DNA of 64,000 nucleotides from Hymenoscyphus infarciens (GCA_001414345.1 LLCB01000228.1:34069-98068); one strand, 5' to 3'; counted from the stretch's first letter, positions 1 to 11,995 are shown. Numbers and translations are program-made. The notes: generated by a model not told the origin, from the letters alone.

Positions 1-2103
1 CAACAGAATAGCGGTGGCCTTGGATCGGCGGGAGAAGATTGCTTCAGCGGTTGGGTCCTGGTCTTTTTCTGCGCACGATTTCACAGACGATGAACTACTT
101 CATGCAGCTTTACTAATGCTACAACATGCCCTTGCGATGCCAGAATTGGAGCGGTGGCGGATATCGACAGGTGAGAGAGCTCCTTTGGTGGTTATGTTTC
201 GGATAATATGTGTGATGCATATGCTGACACCCGACGCAGAAAACCTCACAGGTTTCTTGGTGGCAAGCCGTTCGGCGTACAATGCCTTTGTCCCGTATCA
301 CAATTTCCGCCATGTCGTCGATGTCTTACAAGCGATCTTCTTCTTTCTAGTTCAGCTTGGGAGGTTACCACCATTTCCAGAATCCACCACTCACGAGAAA
401 CAAGAGCCCTCGCCGATTGCGGCTCTCATCAGACCTTTCGATGCTCTCACGCTGTTGATTACTGCTATCGGTCACGATGTGGGACATCCTGGTGTCAACA
501 ACGCCTTCCTCGTTACTCTGAATGCACCACTGGCTCAACTGTACAATGATAGATCGGTTCTGGAGTCGTTTCATTGTGCTGCCTATTCGCAAATATTAAG
601 ACGTCACTGGCCAGCAGCTTTCCAAGGAATTGAGATGAGACAGCTGATGATTAGCTCGATTCTAGCTACCGATATGGGGCTTCACTTTGACTACATGAAA
701 AAGATGGGCTGGATGCAAGAGAAACTTCATGAGAATGGTGGGACTGATGGTTGGGATGGTAGGCTTATCGATGACCAACGAACTCTCGCTTGTTCTCTCT
801 TGATCAAATGTGCTGACATCAGTAATGTGGTACGTTGCATAGTGTTTCTACGACGATGGTAACTCTATACTTACATTTATAGGCTCGAAAATACGATGTA
901 GCAGCTCAATGGACCATGATTTTGACCGATGAATTTGCTCGCCAAGCTACCATGGAATCGGATCTTGGTATTCCTTCAGCCCTTTTCGCAGCACCAGTGC
1001 GAGAGATTGTGGAACTTGGAAAGTCCCAAATCGGCTTCATGAATATGTTTGCCATTCCTTTATTTCAAGGTGTCACTGATGTTATGCCAGCCATGGCTTT
1101 CTGTGTTGAGGAATTGCACAATAATCAAGCCGTGTGGGGTAAGAAGATTTCAGAGGAGCAAGCAAGATTAAGGACGGATAGCCAGGACTCGGTCATGACC
1201 GATGGCATGTTTTCCCCGCGAACGATGAGCGTAGCACAACCTTCAGAGTCTCATCACCAAAGACCAACAGGCAACGCCACATTATTACCATCAGACGCCG
1301 ATTTTAGAAAGGCCCTTCTCACCAAGAACTCCTTTGCGCCAACAAATGGTATTTTAAGCGAATCCCCCGAATCCGAGGAACCACCCCATCACTCGATGCG
1401 CAATTTTTCAAGGCCCGGAAGTATGGCAAGGAATTCTGGGACAGGCTCACAGGACACCATCGAATCACCACCCCCACAAGTGCAACTTAGCTACACTACT
1501 GCCAGTGCTCCTGGGTTTGTAGACCATCCGAGCAAATCTACAGATATGTTACCTAATGGTAAACATGTCAATGGTGTGACTGTTTCGCCCTCACTGGTGA
1601 CAGACCCCGTGATCGTGAATCCCGATGAAGTCAAGCAAGAGCACTCGGAAAAGCAGCGCAGCAGTGATGGGACAGAAGCAAGCAGTTCCGCTGCAGGAGA
1701 CTGGGCGAGCCAAGCAACAAGTGCAACCACCAGTAAAATGCCACTCTCACCAAGTACGCAAGGTACGAGCATCACAAGTCAGGATTCCGTTGAAAAAGCA
1801 TCGCTTAGTCAAACGCCTACAGGGAGTCCGGTTGGGAACCGAAGGGCTCAATGCTCTACGACGACGACGAATTCCGATGTTGATGGTACCAGTCCCGAGA
1901 CACCAGAGGGCAAAAGTGGGTTGGTGATGGAAAAGGTTCGCAGTCTGAAGAAGAAACCGAGTCGATTTCGAATGGACAAACTCAATTTTTGGAGGCGGAG
2001 TAAGAGTGCGAGTCCACCGGTGCCAGTGCTGGATTTACCACGAACTCATCGACGGACGGGAAGCCAGGAAGAAAGCACCCCTCGAGCTTCGGATCACTGT
2101 TGA
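1..2103 (+). CDS. 3',5'-cyclic nucleotide (cAMP) phosphodiesterase, class I, 5' truncated by window edge
   Basis: Hydrolyses cAMP to AMP and so damps cAMP/PKA signalling in the cytosol. The gene enters from the left edge: the frame is open from base 2 and no ATG is visible, so the start lies outside. Exons are 2-829 and 883-2103, separated by a 53-nt phase-0 intron (GTACGT..TTATAG). The joined frame reads ADISNV/ARKYDVAAQW. The class I PDEase core is clear: YHNFRH near visible residue 100, the metal-binding HD signature GHDVGHPGVNN near 155, then LLIKCADISN and the C-terminal helix segment FMNMFAIPLFQG. A tail of roughly 290 residues, rich in Ser/Thr/Pro and ending in a Lys/Arg-rich stretch, follows the catalytic domain and looks disordered, with many possible phosphosites. 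It corresponds to the fungal high-affinity PDE2/PdeH type (family knowledge; the paralogue assignment is inferred). Stop at 2101-2103. Confidence 0.93.
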
Positions 2104-4685
2104 AAGTCGCATTTTTGGAAAGGTCCATCAACACAAACGGTGATTGTGTCAACACGCTTCGACAAAACGCTCGGAGTGTTGCCGCCCGAGTATATCCATG
2201 CTTCTTTCTCATCGATGAAGAGGGATCATGGATATTGTAGGATTATTGCATGCATGCTTGCTAGCATTTGGGATGATATTATATCATCTGCTTGCATTTG
2301 TATATTGTACACAACATACGCAAAGGAAATTGGCCGAAAAGAGGATTCGAATTGCCTCTTTGATGGCTTGATTTTGGTTTGGCTATTTTTCTATTTGGCT
2401 GGTCTGTCGCGGCATGCAAACATTGGCGTTCTTTTTTGGTATATTTTGGGGACAAATTAGGATTCTTGCAAGGAGGTTTCGATTCGGAACTTGCGAGAGG
2501 GGAAAAATTTTGTTGTTATTGTTTAATTTTTCAATCGAGAGGGAGTGTTACAATGGCGTTGGGAATGTTTGTTGGTTGGCTTGGTGGGGAAATTTTTTCT
2601 TGGGGGGTGTGATAAGGCAATGAATGGGGAGGAAATGGAATGGATTGAAAGGATAGATGGATGGGAGGGGTAAAGTGATCTTTTTTTTTCACTCTAACCT
2701 CGGGTATACGGTATGATTTGATGAATTTTTTGGATGGTAGGGGATAAAAGATATTTTTATGAGATGATGGATGGAATGGTTATCAGACCTACGATGGTGA
2801 AGAAGTGGGGGGGGGGGGTGAACTTTGTTTATAGGATGAGAGGAGAGGAGAGGGGTGACGGACGCGAAGGTGAGATGGAAGGGGTGTTGGTTCTCCATCT
2901 TTCATACTACTTATATATCTATTAGATTAGCTAGCTTAGCTATCTATCTATCTTGAGCCACCTAAGCTACTACCTCATACCTCGTGTTTCCCTTTCTCAT
3001 TTGACTAGACCCTTTTTAGGTGTCTGGACGTAGAGATTCTTGCAGTTTGTTAACCTGCGACAACAGTGCTGGGATGGGAGATAGTGAGAAAATGAGGAGG
3101 GACTGATTTCCAAAACCTAAATCGCTTTGTCGACTTCTCGCATCTGATGGTCTCTGGTTCCAAAACCTCGTGTAATGTGCTAGGGGGGGATCAAAGTTCA
3201 CTTTCCTTGAGCTTTCATTTGCGGTGTTGTGGAGTTAGACAGCCATGCGACTCCCCCCCTTCCTCTCTCTCTCGTAATCCTTTCCCAAGCGGATCTCAAT
3301 GTCATGCCAAATTGGGTAGGAGGAAGCATCTTCTTACTTGGATACTTTGTGCTAGTCTACCATGTGTTTTTCCATCAAAAAAAATCCAAGTGCAGGAAGG
3401 AAAGGGTGGAGCGGAGAAGGGGAGATTTTGGGGGGGGGGGAAGTACCTTTTTCATTCTTTTTCGTTGATACTTAACGTTGTGGTGGAGATGTCTTTTGGG
3501 GGTCTTGGTGTTTGTGTTTGTGTTTGTGCTTATGCTGGTGCTTGTGCTTGTGCTTGTGCTTTCTATGGATGTAGAACTTTGGGATTGGAGTGGGTGGAAT
3601 GGGGAAAGAAACATGGGAGAGGTGGAGAGTATGAGCATGGACACCACCTACCCTGGACATCAGCTGTTTGGGAAGAAGCTGGAGAGGTTTTTGTGGTGTT
3701 TAATCTTGCTGAAGAATTTCAGAGAAGGAAGAAGGAAGGAAGGAAGGAATTGTGTTTGGGGTAGGATGTCGACCTAGGAACTTTACGGATAGTGAGCAAC
3801 AGGAAGTGGGGTCCAGAGGAAAACACGACCCCCATGTGGTTCTTTGAGGCAGAGTGTCGACTTGATCCTGGTTTAGAAAAAAGGCGAGGAAGGCTCGGCT
3901 ACATATTGAAGGAATTGGGCTTCAGAGCGAGGAAGGGACGACAGGTGTGTTGTCGACTCTCAAGCGCGTGCCAGTCAACCAAGGAAGTCTTCAAAATCAA
4001 ATCCTCGCGTGCCCCAGTCTCTCTCTTCAACATTTAAACTTCTAATTTTTTTCTTTATCAACATAACCTATTTCTATTGCCCTGAACCCGGGCAAGGTGC
4101 GCACTATCACTTATCCCCTTGACGGTTGAAGCATCGCTAAGACTGTTCCATTGATGAACACCACACGTTGAGAAGTAATAGCCTCTTCCTCGTTGGCACA
4201 TTCTTCTTATTCGATATTTCAGGAACTTAAACTTAGAATACCTTAGTTTTGATATAAATATAAAGTGATAGAAAAAAGAAACACAAGTGCTCAACTTTAA
4301 GGGACATCTAGAATCGCGAAGTGTAAGGAGTGACTTTTGACCATTTTTGGTCTGTTTTGCAAAGGTGGGCCGAAGCTTGAAGTGGATGACGGAATATCCA
4401 CTCTCCCAAGAGCGATGAAGGTACGGCAGGTGTCGTGGGCGACACTCGAGATGCCTAGAGAGAGAGTAAAGCACCGTGGTTGTGAGGAAAGAAGCGACTC
4501 TATTGTTAGACATAAGACGGCTTACTTCCGAGTATAACCCGGCCCCCCTTTCTGGTTCACCAGAACGCTCCTGGTATTACCATTTGAACGGGGTGTGTTC
4601 CATCAGCAAATTTGCCAAGGTCAACCTTTTCTCTCTTTAACTCGCAACGCTCGGTATCAAGTGGAGATTGAACCAATGGCCTTTA
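2104..4685. other. Gene-poor spacer downstream of the phosphodiesterase
   Basis: The first few hundred bases are G/T-rich and probably hold the phosphodiesterase 3' UTR. Simple repeats are present: a GATGGATGG-rich stretch near 2650, a G9 run near 2810, TATC repeats near 2940, and a GTTTGT/GCTTGT hexamer array at about 3509-3561. Open frames here (for example 3147-3764 plus, 4058-4513 minus) have low-complexity or unnatural composition and no recognisable motif, so I call no gene. Confidence 0.5.
3509..3561. repeat. Hexanucleotide array GTTTGT/GCTTGT
   Basis: About nine degenerate tandem copies of a 6-bp unit, shifting from GTTTGT to GCTTGT along the array. It lies in non-coding DNA and accounts for the repetitive Leu/Val or His/Lys open frames seen in several reading frames there. 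Confidence 0.8.
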
Positions 4686-5045
4686 CTACAATTCCAACCA
4701 ACGGATACAGCGGGACCAAATGAGCGAGAATACGCGCTAGCCCAGAAACTGCTTAATGGTGGTGTTGGATTGCATCCTTCTGAGGAGCATAACGAGGTCG
4801 AGGGTTGGTTTTGATTGGTATTCAGTCATGATAAGGAGTATCTTGAATGTGGAACGGAAAAGTGAGATAAAAGATTGATGGTTAAGAAAAGAGATGATCT
4901 TTTTGCTAACGTTTTTTGTAGATTGGTATCGATTCTAGAGGGTATTAAGGAGGCTCCAAAGGCCGTTGATTCGAGCGACAAAAGCCGTAAGCGAAAGGGC
5001 CAAGGTTCTAGGGCTCAACCACCATCAAAGTCTAAGAGTAAGTAG
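4686..5045 (+). pseudogene. C-terminal fragment of ACC-synthase-like PLP aminotransferase with in-frame stop
   Basis: From 4686 the frame reads GPNEREYALAQKLLNGGVG then LHPSEEHNEVEGWF, a TGA at 4812-4814, then LVFSHDKEYLECGTEK. A 60-nt intron (4862-4921, GTGAGA..TTGTAG) follows, and a second exon reads LVSILEGIKEAPKAV before a Lys/Ser-rich tail ending at TAG 5043-5045. This matches the C-terminus of ACC synthase-like class I/II aminotransferases, where the segment is usually GWFRLVF(S). The stop therefore sits where the family has its conserved substrate-carboxylate-binding Arg, as expected from CGA changing to TGA. The PLP-binding part is missing upstream: the frame is blocked by TAA at 4638-4640 and no further homology is seen. 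The intron and the flanking frame are otherwise intact, which suggests recent inactivation. The family assignment comes from motif recall. Confidence 0.7.
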
Positions 5046-5989
5046 CAAGTAGGTATGCGGTATTAGTGTATTTGTATGACGATGAAACTAGTGAAGAAGG
5101 AATGAAATATCATGACGGACCAAAACAGCCTTGTTTCCCGACTAAATAATCGCGAATGTGTTTCGGTGATGAGCTTAGCATCTTGTTCACAGCTAATATG
5201 GACCGTGAAACATAATTCAAGTTCCCGGAATTCCAGCGACATGACGATTGAGTTACGCGTTCGGAGACCTATGAAATATGAATGAATATCCGCGCCGGAT
5301 CACCCATACAGATGGATCGGTTGTTTGCATGATTTCCATGAACAGAAGTCCATAGTCCTTCAGTTTGAGCTGAAGAGGGACCTCAAACAGTGTATATATG
5401 GGGGAAAACAAGGGTTCCGGCTTACTTACTGTAGTGCAACAACATATGAATCCTTGGTGTAGAGGGTATATATAAGGATTCAAATGGGACCCATCTCATA
5501 CCAAAACCCGATAACAAATCCGGGGTACGCAAAACAACCCTTTCCAAAGTATCATGCCGCGTGTCTAAATCATCCCCATCCCTATCAAAAGAAGTCCTCT
5601 CCTTATTCTGTCGGCTTTAAGACGAGTCAACAACTGAGTTTCAACCTGGAATTTTCGAGGCAATACGTCGTCGCTTCTTACGTCGCTCTTCCGGATCATA
5701 ACTCTGCCGATGCATTTCATCATCATCTTAGTGTGGGAGTCTACGTTCCTTGGATTGAGATGTAGCAATGAATTAAAAGTCCACCTTTAGAAACTTTCGT
5801 TGATGTATTCCGAGGTAATCGCGTCCTGGTTGCTGTGTGGAGCACGCGCTCCAACCCCCACGCTTGGAGCTGTCACGTTTTCTTGCCTACTCTACAAAAG
5901 AAAAAAAAGGATGAGATGAGTCGAGGTGACTTATTTCTGAAGGAAGTTTTATTTGATTAGTAGGAATGAACTTTCCGCTTTTAAACCTC

Positions 5990-7050
5990 CGGTACTAGTA
6001 GTAATGTGTAAGCAATCATATTAGCCGAGTAAGCTAGCAAATGGCAAGTAAGCTACGCCACCTCACAATCTAGTAAGCCAGCGAATAGCCAACTAGTTTG
6101 TTTGAGATCGAGAATTGTTAGAGGAGAGTAAGACGAGTGTTGAAAAACATGGTGCTTGGCTCACTTGATATTGGTTTGGTTTACTGGATAATTGAGACGA
6201 GTCGCTTTTTGGCCCCCAAATATTAGTAGATTACTCGAAACTTAGTAGCTTACCCGGTAGAATATTTGGGGGCCAAAAAGTGTTTGGCTTATCCCAAGCT
6301 TGATAGCTTACCCGCAACTCTCTTTTTGTAGCTCACTTGACAATTGGTAGCTTACCTGGCAAAACATCTGCCTGGCTTACTCGAAGTTTGATAGCTTACT
6401 TGCGACCTTCATTTAGTTGCTTACTCGAGATATCCTCGTGAAAACAAGTTCCTTCTCTCTTTTTGTACTATCCTTGTGGTTGTGAAGTAAGCATATCATT
6501 CGATCTTTCACCTCATGGTAGGCTGCTTGCGAGTCAGAGGCCGCTCGAGTCGCGACTTTGAAGCAAACAGGAGGGTGTGAGTTCCAATTACCTATCGTAT
6601 GTTACCCCAAAACTATCTCTAGGTTACCCATGAACAACTCGACCCTCGGCAATTCGTAGGTAAACTACAAATAGCTTCATTTTTGTTTAGAGAATCATTG
6701 GTGGAAATAATGGGTAGGTAAGTAAAGGAGGTGGTTGGGTGAGTGGTTGGTACCCCTCTTTTTACTTGCATATGTCGTTTTTGAGCTGAATGCTAGAGAG
6801 TGGAGTTTTTTTTAATTTGGGTGAGTTGGTTAGAATAAGAGAGGTGATGAGTGTTGAATTCAAGAGGATTCATTCCCGCAGAGAGTAATATGTTATATTA
6901 GAATCATAATCACGCCCACGATACACGTGTCTTGATTTCCAAGAATTGTCGGCTTTCACTTGACTTTTGGCCCCCAAACTTCAAGTGACTTAGGTACTCG
7001 TGGCTCACTCATAGCTTACTCGAGGCTTACTCAACCCAAAATTTGAGGGC
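5990..7050. repeat. Dispersed TAAGC/GCTTA motif field
   Basis: At least a dozen copies of a short motif, AGTAAGC or its complement GCTTACT with C/G variants, occur in about 1.06 kb, often as TAGCTTACTCG or TAGCTTACCCG. Spacing is irregular (roughly 20-60 bp), so this is not a classical tandem array. A small related cluster (GTCGAGTAAGC, GAGTAAGC, TAGTAAGC) lies at about 58130-58160. Function unknown; it may be a degraded repeat family. Confidence 0.6.
6205..6280. repeat. Perfect 20-bp inverted repeat around a 36-bp loop
   Basis: The left arm 6205-6224 is CTTTTTGGCCCCCAAATATT and the right arm 6261-6280 is its exact reverse complement. Partial versions of the same motif recur near 6965-6975 (GGCCCCCAAA) and 7034-7050 (TTTGAGGGCCAAAAAA), again in opposite orientations. 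The whole 6205-7050 stretch may therefore be a foldback or MITE-like element. No open frame lies between the arms. Confidence 0.75.
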
Positions 7051-7412
7051 CAAAAAAGCCCAGTTGGGAAATTACAGAAAACCCCCCAAAAGACATGCTC
7101 CTCTCATCAAACTTCACGAATCACTGGTGGGCAGAAAAAAAAGGGGATGAAAATATATAAGTAGCAAAATTAATATATCAATCCTCCTTTCAAACGAGCC
7201 CTCAATTCCTAGATCTGCAAAGGTGATGGACTTCAAATGTCAAATCAAGTTAGTCCAGAGCTAACACTACAGTATTTTCCTCCGACGCCCGCTTGCTCAA
7301 ACTACGACAAAGGAAAATTAAAAAGTCAAAACTCGGAAGAAAATTATGTAAAACCGTAGCTACCACCTAGAGTACCAAAGAAATCTGACGCCGAGGTACC
7401 GAAGTAGAATCT

Positions 7413-10400
7413 TTACTTGGGAGAAGGCTTCAAGTTTCCGTATTGGTAATGTCCGTATGTGATGTGCGTAGCGCTGGTACTGGATGAGGAAGAAGAGGAG
7501 CTGGTTGCTGAGGTAGTAATTAATTTACTTGTCGTTGCTGGGATCTTGCTTGAAGAGGATGAAGCGATGACGCTCGAGGATGAGGAGACGGCACTTGAAG
7601 TTGCAGAGATGGCACTCGAGGATGAAGAGAAGGCACTTGAAATCTCAGAGCTTGAAGAAACTCCAGTCGAGGTTGCAGACGAGCTGGTTGTTGGTAGAGT
7701 AATCGCAGTCTCAGTAGGTGTAAAAGTACTGCTCAAGCTCGTCCTTTCCCCCGAGCTTGAAGAAACTCCAGTCGAGGTTGCGGACGAGCTGGTTGTTGGT
7801 AGAGTAACCGCAGTCTCGGTAGGTGTAAAAGTACTACTCAAGCTCGTCGTTTCCCCCGAGTTGGATGACACAGAAGTCGAGGTGATTGGGATGGAAGTAT
7901 TTGAGATTAAACTAGTGCTTGTCGTGATATTTGAAAGTGCTGAAGTGCTGGTCGTTCCATTATCGTAGACTGGGAGGCTTGTGGTTCCTGGGTACGAGGA
8001 GGCTGTGAGAGTAGTTCTATTGGACGAGGCGGTGGTTGATACGCCATGTTGGTAGCCAGGCAGAGAAGTTGTGTCTGGCAGAGAGGAAGTCGTGCTGATT
8101 GTCCCGTTTGATGAACCGGTGGTTGTTGATCCTCCATGGCCATATGGAGGCAAAGAATTCGTTCCTGGGTAAGAAGAAGAAGTACTCTCAGTTCCATTTG
8201 AAGATCCCGTCGTAGTCGTGCTATTATTGTAAATCGGGGTCGATGTGGTGTTTGGGAGAGAAGAAGTCGTACTCTCAGTTCCGTTGGATGAACTAGTAGT
8301 AGTCGTCCCATTGGAGTAAGTAGGTGCTGAAGTTGAGACGGGAGGAATTTCTCCGTACGTTGGCCCAGATGGAGTGATTGTGATGTAGCTTACTCCTCCT
8401 CCAGGATACGTGATTGGCGTCACAACAGGAGGTTGTTGTCCATATGTTTGTCCAGCAGGAAGAGTAATAGTAATGTAGCTAACATCTCCGCCAGGATAAG
8501 TTATTGGCGTCGTAACAGCAGGAGGTTGTTGCCCTTGATAAGTTGGCGAAACGGGTGGAGTAACAGTGATATAACTCACGACGCCATTCGGATACGTAAT
8601 TGGCTTGGTAACGACAGGTAGAAGCTCAGAGGTAGCTCCGTTGTTTCCGCTCGCAACATATGTCGTATATCCGGTGTTTCCGTCTGGATAAGTAACAAGA
8701 CTAGAAGTGGTATATGGCGTCGCAGGTGCAGAGGTAGCGCCATTATTTCCGCTTGCAACAAAAGTTTCATAACCCGTGTTTCCGTTTGGATAAGTGACAA
8801 GACTGCTGGTGGTGTATGGCGCTGCAGGCGCAGAGGAAGAAACACCGGCATTGCCATTGACGCTAGCCGTATAAGTCGCGTAACTAACAACGCCATTGGG
8901 GTACGTAACGAGTTTTGAGGTTGTGTATTGTTGGCCAGGCACTCCTCCGTTGTTTCCGGGGTATGTTGGTTGAGATGGTGGGTAGATGGTAGTCGTTCCT
9001 ACTGAAGTTAAAACGCCTGTGTTTCCGTTCGCGTAGGTGACGGCCGAAGTTGAAGTATATGTTTGTGTTGTTACTCCGCTGACTGTCGTGGCTCCCTCGT
9101 TTCCACTACCAGTCTTGGTGATTGGTGTTGGAATGGCAGATGGGTATGTAGAGACTGAGGTGCTGAGACTGATATATGTGTTTCCAGAGTTATCAGTTGT
9201 CAGAACGCTCTTGGTGAGAGTACTGCATGTCTCGCTTGGACCTTGGACACCACCTGGGCCACCTTGACCCCCTGGACCGACGGGCGTTCCAATGAGAGTA
9301 GTTTGGGGTTTAGAAGGGTAAGAAGTTGGGCCACCAGCTCCTCCATTTCCACTTGTCGAGTTGGTAAATCCATTGTAGCTTGGGAGATATGACTTGGCGC
9401 GGTTGTAAAACTCCTTGTATTGTGTTCGTGACTTGGGGTTGATGGCGAAAACCATTCCCTTCTTACACTCGCCTTGCTGACGACTAGTAAGAGTTATTAT
9501 AATTTCCAAAAATAGACGGAAGGATGTACAAACCTGTAAAACCATTGCGAGGTAGTGCTGTTGCCAACTGGGTAATCGACATAACTACTGGAGTTGGTAT
9601 ACCAAGTTGGCTTATACCCAGAATCGTAATCTCCATTCCATTCGCAAGGAGCCTGGAAATCACAAGAGCTGACAGTGTGATTCTTTGGGTAGAAGACGAA
9701 ACGAACAGTATCCCCGGGGGCTGCCTTTACGTAAGGAGGATAGAACTCAGCTCCATTTTGACCAACGCGGACGTTGTGTGTTGGGTAGCTGGGACTGCTA
9801 CCGGCTGTACCGGTAGATGTTGAAATTGGGATCGTACTATACGCAGTGTTTGGCTTTGAAACGAACGAAGAAATGCCGGTACCGATTGGGTAGTAAGGCT
9901 TGGTGCTGTATTCAATGACAGTGGTGGAAACGACTGAACTTGAAGGTTGGCTGGAGACTACAGTTCCTGCATTGCTTGCGACTGTAGAGAGTGTTGCTGG
10001 TAATGGGATTGGTGTGTATGAGGGAGTATCCGTCTTGATGCTTGTGATTGTGCTTGGCTGACCATATCCGTCGACTTTGATGCTAATGTTGATGACTTTG
10101 ACGACGATGACTTTTCCGTTTCCGTCGTATGTAGCTTCTGTGCAGTCGTAGCTGGAACCTGGATTAGGAGGGCAGACTTGAACGGTTTGCTTTCCTTGAT
10201 CGTAAGAGTATTGAGTTACTGGTGCAGCAGACGAAGTTGGTTTTGATGGCGGGGCACCGTACGAAGGTGCATCTTCAGGAGCACGTGTGACATATGCATC
10301 GTCAAGAGATGTAGCTGTAGCTTCACCAGCATAAGAAGGTAACGCAGGACCTTCAGGAGTATCGTCATAAGAACCGCCATAATAACCTTGAGCGGAGACC

Positions 10401-10444
10401 GCCCCCGTGAGGATCCCTCTGAAAGCGAGTGTGGAGATCTTCAT
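7413..10444 (-). CDS. Long secreted serine/threonine-rich protein with N-terminal cupredoxin-like domain
   Basis: Exons (minus) are 10444-9534 and 9483-7413, joined across a 50-nt intron (GTTTGT..ACTAG), giving about 993 residues. The start MKISTLAFRGILTGAVSAQG looks like a signal peptide. A cupredoxin-like domain lies at roughly residues 225-330 (NVRVGQNGAEFYPPYVKAA, then GDTVRFVFYPKNHTV, then WFYS and GMVFAINP), as in fungal extracellular serine-rich cupredoxins. The splice joins inside this domain at WFY/SRQQGEC. The Cys and second His copper ligands that family members usually carry (WFYC..HC..GM) appear here as Ser and Glu, so copper binding is doubtful. The rest is a repeat region rich in Thr, Ser, Tyr, Pro and Gly with motifs such as TTSSLVTYPNGNTGY, then a Ser/Thr tract, a likely O-glycosylated wall or surface stalk. 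No GPI-type hydrophobic tail is seen; it ends GHYQYGNLKPSPK. Function unknown. Confidence 0.85.
7648..7857 (-). repeat. Two tandem 105-bp units inside the cupredoxin-like gene
   Basis: Two near-identical 105-bp copies (7648-7752 and 7753-7857) encode a 35-residue Ser/Thr-rich unit containing SSSATSTGVSSSSGE and FTPTETA. They differ at only a few bases, many of them silent, which points to recent duplication or ongoing homogenisation within the Ser/Thr stalk. Confidence 0.85.
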
Positions 10445-11995
10445 GATGAAGAGAAGACTTTAAAGAAAGTGTTTAAGGAAAGTATGAAGCTTGGTAAAGA
10501 GAGACCCAAAGCTATCAAGTGCGTATATCGATCAAAGTTCCGATGGATAGAAAAGAGGGAAAGAAGGGAAAACCACGGGACCTGCATATGTTTATATCAA
10601 GCCATCTAGAACGCCCTCAAATAATCTGACTGTAGGCTCCATCCTGGCGCATAAAGTTTCCTCAGGAACTTCTGCACTCACAAAGGTCACCTAGACTGAA
10701 TCCATCTCGTGCACGCAGAATCCGCCAGAGCAAGACATGGCATTTGTCAGAGCCGCTAGCCGTTCGTCATCATCCAGCTGGACCCTCTCGAGGGTATAAT
10801 TCTTACAATCTCACAGGCACCAAAAAGCCATATGCAAGGCCATCTTGCCAGTCCCACCATTCATAGCTTGCAGTCCCCACAAATGCAGGTCCAGTGGCTG
10901 CAAAACAATAAACAAGCAGCCAGTCGGTAGGAGTAAGAAAATAAAATGAAGGAGTGAAGGTTCATGACAGATACTGATCGACCTCTTGTGGTGGGAGAAT
11001 GTCGTGAAACAAACGCTTTGCACACCCTCTTTGCTGCATTCAGTAGATCCTTCAGGAATCCTGCCCTCGCCAGCCTCGCCAGCCCTTGAACTGAATGCTT
11101 ATTTAGGACGGCGCATAAAATCCTCTGGAATTTTGGGGATGATGATTGGATGGATCACGTGTAACTACACTGTTTTCGTATCCTCTTCTCGTCAATTTTA
11201 CTTCCCGTCTCCCCAAATGCATATACGATGCATATGGCAGGCAAGATGACCCGTCCCATCGGATTATAACTCGATAAACTTGATGAAAGGGGGACCTCCA
11301 CCAGAAAGCCAAGCTGAAAACGGCCGAAGAAGAAGCGCTCTTTAACCCCCTATCTTCAGTTCGTCTGAAGTTAAAACAACAAAAAAGAAAGAAAACTCCG
11401 ATGCAATGCAGCCGATATTGAAGAAAGGAAAAAAGACTCAGAGCTCGGGTAGAACATCACCATTCAACAGCCTCAAAGAGCACACGCAATACCTTCCAAG
11501 GCTCGAATGAGATGTCCACCCGGCTGTTGCAACAAGATTAAATTTCTAGACCATACGAAGGCGACATCAAAGGATGCTGACCTCACGTGTGTACCTTAAT
11601 AGAAACTCCAATGGAAGCGATGTGGAAAATCCGCCCATGCCTAAATAGTCAATCATGTGCTGCGGCTACAAAACCAAGAAAACCATCGTATCTTCTCACC
11701 AAGACAGGTAAATTTCTTCCAGTGAAGTACGTACAATACAGATGATTGCCCTCAAGAAAAGACACCAAATTCAAGTCCAGCCCATGATCGGTGTCCCAAG
11801 TCTAATGCAGTCTATCGTGCCTCCTCTCTTTTCCCCAGGATGCCTTTTCCTTTTCCCAACCAAACGCCAGAAAGAACCGGGTATATATCCTACAGCCCGA
11901 TGTCGTGGTAACCGTCCCATCCCATTATAATTGTATATTCGTATCCTGTAACCCGATGTCCCTTCCGATCCCATTACGCCTCATCTCCTCCCGAA
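10445..11995. other. Intergenic spacer, no gene seen
   Basis: Upstream flank of the cupredoxin-like gene and downstream flank of the next minus-strand gene. The open frames (10811-11023 minus, 10986-11249 plus, 11742-11930 plus) are under 90 codons with no recognisable domain. Promoter elements for the cupredoxin-like gene should lie just above 10445, but I see no diagnostic motif. Confidence 0.5.

Larger units (their letters stand above)
5046..7412. other. Repeat-bearing non-coding region
   Basis: No convincing gene. The 93-codon plus frame at 5484-5765 has no recognisable motif. From about 5990 to 7050 the sequence is studded with GTAAGC/GCTTAC motifs and pieces of an inverted repeat built on TTTTTGGCCCCCAAA, listed separately. 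The last 300 bases, before 7412, are the downstream flank of the cupredoxin-like gene on the minus strand. Confidence 0.5.

Noticed and set aside
3147..3764. 205-codon plus frame with a GTTTGT/GCTTGT repeat inside
   Set aside because: The composition follows the simple repeat and adjacent G-rich DNA; no start context, domain or splice pattern supports a gene.
4058..4513. 151-codon minus frame
   Set aside because: Composition varies abruptly and there is no homology-like motif; it overlaps repeat-like DNA.
5484..5765. 93-codon plus frame
   Set aside because: Too short and without signal, motif or neighbouring exon evidence.
7459..7968. 169-codon plus frame
   Set aside because: Antisense shadow of the Ser/Thr repeats in the cupredoxin-like gene.
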